A stretch of DNA of 64,000 nucleotides. Origin: Spirometra erinaceieuropaei. Its lineage: Eukaryota; Platyhelminthes; Cestoda; Diphyllobothriidea; Diphyllobothriidae. The stretch's first letter is position 1. Every line of letters starts with the position of its first letter. The stretch lies in contig CACRXP010000230.1 in assembly GCA_902702965.1 (NCBI GenBank), positions 154,310 through 218,309 on the forward strand. The letters run 5' to 3'. Made by a program: the position numbers and the translations under genes. Under the pieces are notes generated by a model that saw only the letters and a list, made by a program, of their open reading frames with translations, did no database searches and was not told the DNA's origin. Shown here one piece after another: positions 37,301 to 39,706 of this stretch.

Positions 37301-39706
37301 AAGCAAGTGGTGAGTCAAGTTCACAATTATTTGGGAATTGGAAACGTTTTTAAAAGTTAGAGATGCCTTTCATTCAAGTATGATATCTGAAAAAGGCCGA
37401 AGTCGCTGTCAAACAACCGCGAGAAAGATCAGTTTTTAGCCTGTTTTTTATAGAAAATATATTTTGAATTTTCAAGGGTATCAAAAACCAATGGGGAAAA
37501 TTCATACTACTTACGGAGTCTTTTTAAGGTGGCCGAAAAGAAGCTCGTTTAAAAGTCGGCATCCTAACGTGACTGAAATATCTTGGATTACGCAACATTC
37601 CAGATAATGTCATAGCCCTACTTAATTAATCTTTTTTTAATCAAAAACAAATATTTCGTGAGGTAGCACATCTACTGAACGCATGCGGGTAAAAAGTGAT
37701 CATGCAGTGTCGCATCACTCCGGGCAACACTAAAGAATTAGGCTGGGATGAAAGTGCGAAGCCGGCAGGATTTGGGCAGGAGAGGCGACGCGGTATATGC
37801 GCTGGACCAACAGGGGGGTTTTATCAGACCCGGACGGCGTTATTAGGAATACACACCGATAACCAATGCCAACATTGGGCGGCATGAAGTGGGCGCAGAA
37901 GAGGCATGGTAAAGATGGCGAATCGAGGAAAGAGCCCGCTGCAAAAATTCCTACGACAGCTTGCCGAGCCGAGGAGGGTTGCGACGCTGGTAAAGAATCT
38001 GCATTACTGCGGATAGAAAACTAAGTAATTGAAGTTTCGATCGCCGTCCTCAACAAATGCACGCACTATACATAGGCATGTATAGATGTGTTTTTAATGG
38101 TAATTATATAAGCGACCTACAAACTAACAGACTACAGCTGTGAGAGCACGGAGAGAATATCGTGGGTTTAGGCTCAATGACGGCAACGCATGCCCGAGTC
38201 AAAAAAGACAAGGCTACTTGATAGATGTGATGCGACCAACACTTAGGTCAGTCATTTAGTTAAAATGACAAGTAAACGAATAAAGCAAGCGTCAGTTGTC
38301 ACTTAACATGCATAATTCGGTTTGTGCGACGTAAGTTTCACAGACAGTCCAACGCACATTATCAAACAACACTTTCCGCATGGGATATTTTAGAGATAAA
38401 GCAAGTCTATGGGTATCTCGCCGTCTTTGTTAGTCAGAAGGTATGGTGGAACGGCGTCTACCGGTCAGGTAACGGGACGTGTTCGCCCTGTAGTGCTAAG
38501 ACTCAATTAAGAGCCCTCATAGGCAGATAAAAATAAGGGAAGCTGAAGTGGCCATTTCTGACTTATTAATCGTCGTTAGCCAGCCACGCCCAACCTCAGG
38601 TCTGGATGGCTTTGGATGCGAACTAAGGTTCATCGATCATTGGGCAGTAAGTAGTCCAACGCTGTTTTATGCCCTCTTGGAAGACGAGGCAACCATTTAA
38701 ATTGACTTTAAAAAACGAAAGACATGTGGCGCACAGGTTCAAGAGGTAATTAAAGGTGTGCCATTCCTTCTGTGTAACTCCATACGTTAAACAGATGTTT
38801 ACGCGGCTTGGAACAGAGGGAGTCGCGTGGACGTGTATTAGCTCGAGGCCGCCATCAATAAGCGGTCGGAGATATCCATCGATGTTCTACGAAGCGACGT
38901 TCGCAGCCGGACTTCCTAATGGATGACCTTGATGGTTGGTGCAACCATACTCCTAATACACCTACTTGGTTTCGAACCGACAGCAGGTCCTTCATCGTCT
39001 ACGACGCATCATGAGACCTGAAAATAATTTCTGCAATTTATTTTTTATGATAAGATTGACTTTTTCATTACATGAAAAACGTTTCTTTTAAATTTTTCCT
39101 CGGACGCTACATAGTACGTACGGGAAGACCAGAAAAGAGCATTCGAAGGTGCTAAAACGCATACGTCACAAAGGAAGGGTATCCCGTGCAGCAGCTGCAC
39201 AGCGTCCTATCGTGACTTTTTGATGTTATTTCCATTGCGACCAAACGGACAAAATCCGTCATAAATCGGCCATACCTGTCGGGACTTTTCCACAACAAGT
39301 CGCTGTCGGCTCGCCATGGAATTGCTACTGGGGATTCCTACCAGGGATTTCTCTGAAAGTTTCCGGCAACCAAAAAGTTAACAAGGAAATCAGAAGGACT
39401 CGAATAACAAATAGGAGAAGGGAAAAGGGAACGTAAACTCACGGAGGGACGGCGCCAGATGAAATGAGTTCGGCAGGTCGGAGCAATTGAGCACGAAGTC
39501 GCCGGAAAAAAGGGATCTTCAAATAAACCGCCACGACGAATCTGAGCGGCCACCTCATTGATGTACCATTTTCTACTCTCTTCAAAGGATGTGGATCGGA
39601 AAAATGAATACTGCAAAACGGATTGGTTTTCGTAAACATGCGCGGGTCGTTTGGACGACGCAAAAACGCGAGGGCGTCTCAAAGGCGTTATTGTTTCTTC
39701 AGGCAC
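2641..39706 (-). CDS. Calpain-family cysteine protease gene (multi-exon, partial at both ends)
   Basis: Ten exons on the minus strand rebuild a classical calpain. It is a cytosolic Ca2+-dependent endopeptidase that makes limited cuts in cytoskeletal and signalling proteins. Domain order is: N-terminal protease core PC1 (LFEDPFFPA, then [17 protein letters not shown]), PC2 ([31 protein letters not shown]), C2-like domain III (NPQFRI to the [14 protein letters not shown] motifs), then the first part of the penta-EF-hand domain. The triad is complete: Cys codon 26092-26090, His 21162-21160, Asn 16390-16388. Exon phases join without error from 39706 down to 6363. A linker exon of 3n+1 bases must lie between 6362 and 2777. 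The remaining EF-hands are not seen to the left and probably lie outside the window. No frame lesions were seen, so the gene looks functional. The family assignment is firm; the paralogue is not decided. Confidence 0.93.
2798..2811. repeat. (TA)n microsatellite
   Basis: Seven TA units, just upstream (in gene orientation) of the acceptor of the calpain EF-hand exon. Confidence 0.85.
2844..2962 (-). repeat. Inverted repeat, left arm
   Basis: On the minus strand this arm reads as an open frame containing [11 protein letters not shown], an acidic/serine block ([10 protein letters not shown]) and no stop. It pairs with the plus-strand arm at 3155-3273, from which it differs by scattered substitutions and a few extra TTC triplets. 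Confidence 0.75.
2896..2965 (-). CDS. Candidate calpain linker exon (tentative)
   Basis: The gap between exons i and k needs an exon of 3n+1 bases. A 70-base segment after acceptor CCGGCAG fits: AG from exon i plus its first G gives Arg, followed by 23 open codons (including [11 protein letters not shown]) ending at a codon boundary. Against it, the donor would be GTCTAT, which is weak. The same coding stretch also occurs inverted about 220 bp away, so it may simply be a repeat. RNA evidence would settle it. Confidence 0.22.
3155..3273 (+). repeat. Inverted repeat, right arm
   Basis: Plus-strand partner of 2844-2962. It also stays open as [11 protein letters not shown], then [11 protein letters not shown] and DERD. 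A (TCT)n run at about 3233-3250 expands the serine stretch. The source family is not recognised. Confidence 0.75.
3410..3690 (+). mobile_element. SINE copy, degraded
   Basis: The stretch with CTGGCTGATGACGGTTAATA, GCCAGAAA.GGCCATT, CCCTTGTCTTTGTTG and the GCGACTG/GTGAGCGCC tail matches the tRNA-derived SINE at 14.4 and 29.5 kb. The tRNA-like head is badly decayed. Confidence 0.7.
4223..5181. mobile_element. Foldback DNA transposon, subfamily B (copy B1)
   Basis: A 959-bp near-palindrome with the B-type terminal sequence. The right end is GGTCACTCACTG followed by TA; the left end is TA then CGGTTAGTGAC. Internal arm blocks include TTGGCTGAAATTCTGAAAT and TTCGATTGAGAAGGATTA. No coding potential. 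Confidence 0.85.
5182..6362. other. Calpain intron, mostly unique sequence
   Basis: Holds a short (CA)n run at about 6000-6015. No mobile element or exon recognised; the long opposite-strand frames at 5.7-6.16 kb have no family resemblance. Confidence 0.4.
6363..6580 (-). CDS. Calpain exon i: domain III, second half
   Basis: A 218-base exon encodes [20 protein letters not shown], then [16 protein letters not shown] and [10 protein letters not shown], the conserved end of domain III. The acceptor is TTTTTCTAG (6582-6581) and the donor GTGTGT. It ends with two bases (AG) of a codon. Joining straight to the exon at 2776 would create a stop, so a linker exon is required between them. Confidence 0.93.
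6653..6807 (-). CDS. Calpain exon h: domain III, first half
   Basis: A 155-base exon encodes [20 protein letters not shown], then VVGLMQMG and TIGYAIYE. This is the C2-like domain III, which binds Ca2+ and phospholipid in the family. The acidic stretch [12 protein letters not shown] matches the expected acidic loop position. The donor GTGCGC is weak but the next exon follows after only 72 bp in the correct phase. Confidence 0.95.
7290..7575. mobile_element. Foldback transposon fragment (3' half)
   Basis: Contains the arm blocks seen in complete copies: TTTTCCATAAAATATATT, a GCATCCTGGAGTGACTGAA block and TAATCCTTCGCAATCGAAA. It lacks a terminal inverted partner and both ends, so it is a truncated relic. 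The preceding 6808-7290 shows nothing recognisable. Confidence 0.6.
7838..9357 (+). pseudogene. CR1/jockey-type LINE, 5'-truncated tail with 3' end
   Basis: Broken plus-strand frames match the second half of the LINE reverse transcriptase at 50.5-52.5 kb: a [13 protein letters not shown] motif, then the catalytic box as FTDDVKL (normally F/YADD), then the RVD/KRAF thumb region, and a C-terminal [17 protein letters not shown] block. Many stops and shifts make it dead. The 3' UTR appears duplicated (about 8690-8790 and 8950-9060). The copy ends in AATAAACTG followed by (AACTG)n at 9336-9357. Confidence 0.82.
9336..9357 (+). repeat. LINE 3'-terminal (AACTG)n tail
   Basis: About four AACTG units directly follow AATA. 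Related tails close the LINE copies ending near 52828, 54260 (minus strand) and 63526. Confidence 0.8.
9927..10099 (-). CDS. Calpain exon g: end of PC2 and start of domain III
   Basis: A 173-base exon begins by completing the Trp codon of exon f and encodes [18 protein letters not shown], then the [16 protein letters not shown] block, which in calpains joins PC2 to the C2-like domain. Acceptor CACCCACAG, donor GTACGT. It ends with one base (G) that joins AG of exon h to make Glu. Confidence 0.95.
10338..11306. mobile_element. Foldback DNA transposon, subfamily A (copy A2)
   Basis: A 969-bp near-palindrome. The left end is TA then CATTAAGTGGGCTAATTC; the right end is AATTAGCTCACCTACTC then TA. 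Both arms carry the AGATTAATTAAGTAGGG block and its complement. No open frame for a transposase. Confidence 0.85.
11477..12471. mobile_element. Foldback DNA transposon, subfamily B (copy B2)
   Basis: A 995-bp near-palindrome with the cleanest subfamily B ends: TA then CAGTGAGTGACC, and GTCACTCACTG then TA. It lies only 170 bp from A2. Arms contain AAATGTTGGCTGAAATTCTG and its complement. Confidence 0.9.
12474..13272. other. Calpain intron, nothing recognised
   Basis: An AT-rich TATATATAT run occurs near 12930. No mobile element, exon or RNA gene identified. Confidence 0.4.
14110..14730. mobile_element. Head-to-head SINE pair forming a large palindrome
   Basis: A minus-strand SINE copy (about 14115-14340) and a plus-strand copy (about 14397-14622) are near-identical inverted arms of about 225 bp with a spacer of roughly 58 bp. 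Only about three differences were seen between arms. The SINE has a tRNA-like head with a B-box (GGTCGCGAGTTCGAGGC) and a body with CTGGCTGACGACGGCTAATA and TCCCTTGTCTTTGTCGG. The plus copy continues to about 14730 through the GTGAGCGCCCCCTAA end. Confidence 0.85.
14741..14889. repeat. Short inverted repeat around the tRNA-like sequence
   Basis: TTGACCCAATTGTGAAAAAC on the left returns, with small changes, as the reverse complement GTTTTATCACACATGGGTCAA minus its first base on the right. The tRNA-like segment is the loop. Confidence 0.7.
14768..14849 (-). tRNA. tRNA-like sequence (gene or tRNA pseudogene), identity uncertain
   Basis: The minus strand has a D-arm region GTAGCTCAGGTGGTTAGAGC (A-box), a perfect T-arm GTGGGTTCGAATCCCAC (B-box) and an acceptor pairing of about six bases (GCCTCG with CGAGGC). 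The anticodon arm pairs poorly. The best fold, TGGCT/AGCCT with loop GTACTGA, would give anticodon ACT, which is unusual, and a longer-than-normal variable region follows. No CCA is encoded. It sits inside a foldback element and is flanked by its own short inverted repeat, which favours a mobile, tRNA-derived copy. Confidence 0.5.
15117..16265. other. Calpain intron, nothing recognised
   Basis: Overlapping frames on both strands near 15.7-16.27 kb have no family resemblance; the only real coding signal is the exon that begins at 16266. Confidence 0.4.
16266..16435 (-). CDS. Calpain exon f: catalytic asparagine exon
   Basis: A 170-base exon encodes [12 protein letters not shown], then [13 protein letters not shown] and ends NDGEFW, the last codon split TG|G across the intron. 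The Asn of RNPWG (codon 16390-16388) completes the calpain triad. The acceptor is CCTTCCATAG and the donor GTAAGT. No long open frame marks it, so it was located by looking for the splice-phase partner of exon g. Length 3n+2 fits both neighbours exactly. Confidence 0.94.
16988..17265 (-). mobile_element. SINE copy, tRNA-derived
   Basis: On the minus strand the head reads CCCGTGGCTCAGTGGTTAGA (A-box) and GCGGGTTCGAGCCTC (B-box), then the body with the TGGCTAGCTGATGACA and GTCTCCCATGCC blocks matching the SINE at 29.5 kb. The best preserved promoter boxes of the family are here. Confidence 0.8.
17276..17940. other. Calpain intron, nothing recognised
   Basis: No repeat partner elsewhere in the window and no convincing exon. 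Confidence 0.35.
17947..18838 (+). pseudogene. LINE fragment, second type (RT end and C-terminal region)
   Basis: A broken plus-strand frame starts at the catalytic box, here YAADYVVVG where a working RT has YADD. It runs through [24 protein letters not shown] and [11 protein letters not shown], then after a shift [13 protein letters not shown] and [15 protein letters not shown]. This is the palm-to-C-terminus part of a non-LTR retrotransposon. It differs from the AATAAACTG-tailed family: its end is AAAATAAAG followed by a (CT)n run at 18819-18838. The Asp-to-Ala change at the active site plus frameshifts make it inactive. Confidence 0.75.
19271..19310 (-). ncRNA. Hammerhead-ribozyme-like motif in PLE end
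   Basis: The minus strand gives CCT, then CTGACGA, a stem II of the GGACxC/GAGTC type closing a CTGTAC loop, then GAAA, GCTC and AGG. CTGACGA fits the CUGANGA core; CCT/AGG can pair as stem I. Stem III is not evident. Catalytic activity is not shown by sequence alone. Confidence 0.55.
19311..19343. repeat. (CAG)11 / (CTG)11 microsatellite
   Basis: Eleven perfect CAG units abut the hammerhead-like motif at 19310. On the PLE strand they are CTG units immediately 5' of the motif. Confidence 0.95.
19635..19674 (+). ncRNA. Hammerhead-ribozyme-like motif, inverted partner
   Basis: The plus strand repeats the same layout: CCT, CTGACGA, a stem II closed by AACT with AGT, then GAAA, GCTC and AGG. 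It is the inverted copy of 19271-19310, with stem II partly decayed. Confidence 0.5.
19706..21132. other. Calpain intron, nothing recognised
   Basis: A short TATG repeat occurs near 20213-20229. No element or exon identified. Confidence 0.4.
21133..21385 (-). CDS. Calpain exon e: catalytic histidine exon
   Basis: This 253-base exon encodes [12 protein letters not shown], then [18 protein letters not shown], and [12 protein letters not shown], which contains the catalytic histidine (codon 21162-21160). Acceptor TTCATTAG and donor GTGAGT are canonical. The intron to exon d is only 411 bp. The exon ends at a codon boundary (Glu). SYEAL, EDFTGG and GHAYSVT match the family pattern closely. Confidence 0.96.
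21797..22026 (-). CDS. Calpain exon d: PC1-PC2 junction, Trp-rich block
   Basis: A 230-base exon starting VVPMGQTF and continuing [19 protein letters not shown], then [16 protein letters not shown] and [13 protein letters not shown]. These are hallmark calpain blocks covering the end of PC1 and the start of PC2. The acceptor is CATTTTAG; the donor GTAAGT splits the Lys codon (AA|G), completed by exon e. A tandem duplication begins within about 20 bases of its 5' side in the intron. Confidence 0.96.
22045..22830. repeat. Tandem duplication, about 2.2 units of 330-353 bp
   Basis: The block with CCTTCATTCAGCCAATCAT, CACAAACATGCGCACAGAC, ACCAGATGGGTCATAAG and GCCACCTGTCATTCTCTGTC occurs at about 22126-22345 and again at about 22479-22690; a third, partial start is at 22810. 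The minus-strand frames of the two copies differ by several replacement changes, so I read them as non-coding. The array begins directly in the intron next to calpain exon d. Confidence 0.85.
22831..23498. other. Calpain intron, nothing recognised
   Basis: Short frames only; no match to the other repeats in the window. Confidence 0.35.
23537..23582 (-). ncRNA. Hammerhead-like motif, decayed, left PLE arm
   Basis: Inverted partner of 25611-25654. The minus strand reads GATAACGGAGAGC, CGCCCC, AGCTCTTCGAAAC, GTCAGCC, keeping stem II and the GAAA-C-GUC order. Confidence 0.35.
24228..24860 (+). pseudogene. PLE reverse transcriptase fragment
   Basis: Plus-strand frames read [20 protein letters not shown], then after a shift near 24400 [20 protein letters not shown] and [13 protein letters not shown]. 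These are the palm motifs of PLE/telomerase-like reverse transcriptases. The catalytic box is YVDE where active members have YVDD, so the second Asp is lost. The N-terminal part of the RT is missing; the frame opens close to the left arm. It copied RNA at nicked target DNA when intact. Confidence 0.85.
24840..25360 (+). pseudogene. PLE GIY-YIG endonuclease domain, frameshifted
   Basis: The frame passes through [20 protein letters not shown] and [14 protein letters not shown], then after a shift [31 protein letters not shown] and [20 protein letters not shown]. This is the linker plus GIY-YIG endonuclease typical of PLEs, which nicks target DNA. The [11 protein letters not shown] segment carries the conserved YxGxT and Arg positions. 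Confidence 0.85.
25611..25654 (+). ncRNA. Hammerhead-like motif, decayed, right PLE arm
   Basis: TTTGATAACAGAGAGC, CGCCCC, AGCTCGTCGAAAC then GACAGCC. Stem II (AGAGC/GCTC-t) and the GAAA box are visible; the first core box is TTGATAA, two changes from CUGAUGA. Confidence 0.35.
26036..26097 (-). CDS. Calpain exon c: catalytic cysteine exon
   Basis: This 62-base exon encodes [20 protein letters not shown]. The nucleophilic cysteine is codon 26092-26090. Acceptor TTTGCAG and donor GTAAGT are canonical, and the exon ends exactly at a codon boundary. It is too short to appear as a long reading frame and was found by motif. The flanking introns are 7.0 kb upstream and 4.0 kb downstream. Confidence 0.95.
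26098..27810. other. Calpain intron, nothing recognised
   Basis: A poly-G run lies near 25922-25932 just outside it. Several frames of 70-80 codons at 26.7-27.8 kb show no family resemblance. Confidence 0.35.
27849..27890 (-). ncRNA. Hammerhead-like motif, left PLE arm
   Basis: The minus strand reads TCATTGAAGAGC, CGACCC, AGCTCTTTGAAAC, GTCAGCA. Stem II AGAGC/GCTCT is perfect; the first core box is TCATTGA rather than CUGAUGA. Confidence 0.4.
27938..28687 (+). pseudogene. PLE GIY-YIG endonuclease, intact frame, RT lost
   Basis: A 249-codon open frame with [14 protein letters not shown] (end of RT/linker), [20 protein letters not shown], then [64 protein letters not shown]. These are all GIY-YIG landmarks: Y..I.C, the YLGET version of YIGET, the conserved Arg and Glu-His. 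A Pro/Glu-rich tail follows. No stop occurs in the domain, but without RT it cannot move by itself. Tagged pseudogene because the element is truncated; the domain itself looks undamaged. Confidence 0.85.
28793..28833 (+). ncRNA. Hammerhead-like motif, decayed, right PLE arm
   Basis: CACAATGAAGAGC, CGACCC, AGGTCTTTGAAAC, GTCAGCAC. The GAAA-C-GUC block is intact, stem II is weakened by an AGG/AGC change, and the first core box has decayed. Confidence 0.35.
29031..29074 (+). ncRNA. Hammerhead-ribozyme-like motif with intact core letters
   Basis: CGTCT, CTGATGA, stem II GGCCTC/GAGACC (one mismatch) closing CTGTAC, then GAAA, GCTC, AGACG. CGTCT and AGACG pair perfectly as stem I, and both conserved boxes are exact. 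Only one base separates GAAA from the NUC triplet, so a normal stem III is absent. It follows the PLE at 28.87 kb and probably marks a second, solo PLE end. Confidence 0.6.
29265..29870. mobile_element. SINE cluster: one inverted and two tandem copies
   Basis: 29268-29440 is a minus-strand SINE body. 29440-29690 and 29690-29870 are plus-strand and in tandem with a period of about 310 bp (CCACACTTCGGGTTGGGTAT at 29451 and again, with a G insertion, near 29760). The second has a clear tRNA-like head: TGGCTCAATGGTTAGAG (A-box) and GGTCGCAAGTTCGAGCC (B-box). Confidence 0.85.
29871..30772. other. Calpain intron, low-complexity end
   Basis: A purine-rich tract (A-rich, then GA and G runs) at about 30709-30770 lies against the foldback element. 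Otherwise nothing recognised. Confidence 0.4.
30773..31935. mobile_element. Foldback DNA transposon, subfamily B (copy B3)
   Basis: Perfect terminal pair CAGTCAGTGACCGATCTC and its complement. The right TA site is intact (31936-31937); the left is CA, probably a mutated TA. At 1,163 bp it is longer than its relatives and its centre holds a CCCTAA-like tract (about 31057-31160) and a poly-G run. Confidence 0.85.
31057..31160. repeat. Degenerate CCCTAA/CCCAAC-rich tract
   Basis: Repeated CTACCCTAAATCCAAACTA-like words, including AAACCCTAACC. It resembles degenerate telomere-type repeats but is short and irregular. Confidence 0.4.
31938..33091. other. Calpain intron, nothing recognised
   Basis: A GA-rich tract lies at about 32362-32400. 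Long frames around 32.0-32.5 kb overlap on both strands and show no family features. Confidence 0.35.
33092..33161 (-). CDS. Calpain exon b: PC1, upstream of the catalytic Cys
   Basis: A 70-base exon encodes the block ending in [13 protein letters not shown], the segment that immediately precedes the catalytic GDCWLL in calpains. It has a T-rich acceptor (TTTTTCTCAG) and donor GTAGGT. It starts in phase 0 after exon a and ends with one base (G) that is completed by GT of the next exon, giving the Gly of GDCW. The exon was identified by its exact phase fit and conserved DVQQGELGD junction. Confidence 0.92.
33485..34620 (+). mobile_element. Penelope-like element (inner), nested in the outer one
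   Basis: Inverted arms of about 125 bp (33489-33615 and 34494-34614) share GCAAGGACAGCAGAATTTAA, AAATTTCGCGA and TTGCATAACAGAAATAACAA or their complements. The body carries plus-strand PLE coding remnants, opposite to the outer element. Confidence 0.75.
33740..34346 (+). pseudogene. PLE GIY-YIG endonuclease (inner element), broken
   Basis: Fragments read as a [13 protein letters not shown] block (in broken frame), [40 protein letters not shown], then after a stop near 34131 [20 protein letters not shown] and [23 protein letters not shown] is a clear GIY-YIG signature and the GDN-x-x-S block belongs to the PLE linker. At least one stop interrupts it. Confidence 0.82.
34588..35121 (-). pseudogene. 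PLE GIY-YIG endonuclease (outer element), open frame
   Basis: A 177-codon open frame: [19 protein letters not shown], then [52 protein letters not shown] and [20 protein letters not shown]. This is a GIY-YIG domain with the YCGQTGQ variant of YIGxTxR and the conserved Arg and Glu. RT is missing. The family differs from the elements at 23.5 and 27.8 kb. Confidence 0.85.
35127..35172 (+). ncRNA. Hammerhead-like motif, outer PLE arm
   Basis: TTGT, CTGAAGA, a stem II CGAGCTG/CAG-t-CTCG with a bulge, GAAA, then ATTTAGACAA. CTGAAGA fits CUGANGA and TTGT can pair with ACAA. The cleavage triplet is not the usual NUH placed as in the other copies. The inverted partner near 33297-33345 is more decayed. 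Confidence 0.4.
35202..35802. other. Calpain intron, nothing recognised
   Basis: No repeat partner or exon seen. Confidence 0.35.
35803..37677. mobile_element. Older foldback transposon (copy D), split by a younger one
   Basis: The left half is 35803-36224 and the right half 37190-37677. Left end CAGTTGATATATTATCTC, right end GAGGTAGCACATCTACTG. The halves are inverted relatives but strongly diverged. The interruption is exactly the element at 36227-37187. Confidence 0.75.
36227..37187. mobile_element. Foldback DNA transposon (copy E) nested in copy D
   Basis: 961 bp with ends CAGTTGGTGTGCTAACTC and GAGTTAGCACACCTACTG, flanked on both sides by TA (36225-36226 and 37188-37189). Near-palindromic arms, no coding potential. 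It resembles subfamily A. Confidence 0.88.
37678..38440. other. Calpain intron, nothing recognised
   Basis: No exon or repeat identified. Confidence 0.35.
38450..38680 (-). mobile_element. SINE remnant
   Basis: GAAGTGGCCATTTCTGACTTATTAATCGTC and GCCAGCC.CGCCCAAC, abbreviated here as blocks, match the reverse complement of the SINE body; the tRNA-like head is lost to mutation. Confidence 0.6.
38681..39442. other. Calpain intron, nothing recognised
   Basis: No exon found between the SINE remnant and the calpain exon a donor. Confidence 0.35.
39443..39706 (-). CDS. Calpain exon a: N-terminal PC1 region
   Basis: This 264-base exon encodes the start of the calpain core, including the conserved block [13 protein letters not shown] followed by FIWRRPS, where family members have LFEDPxFPA and a W-[KR]-R-P motif. 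The donor is GTGAGT at 39442-39437 and the exon ends in phase 0. A possible acceptor (TTTTAAG) places the 5' boundary at 39706, but the frame stays open upstream, so this boundary is less sure than the 3' one. The residues before about position 45 are not conserved. No initiator codon can be fixed here, so an earlier exon is expected at higher coordinates. Confidence 0.85.
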
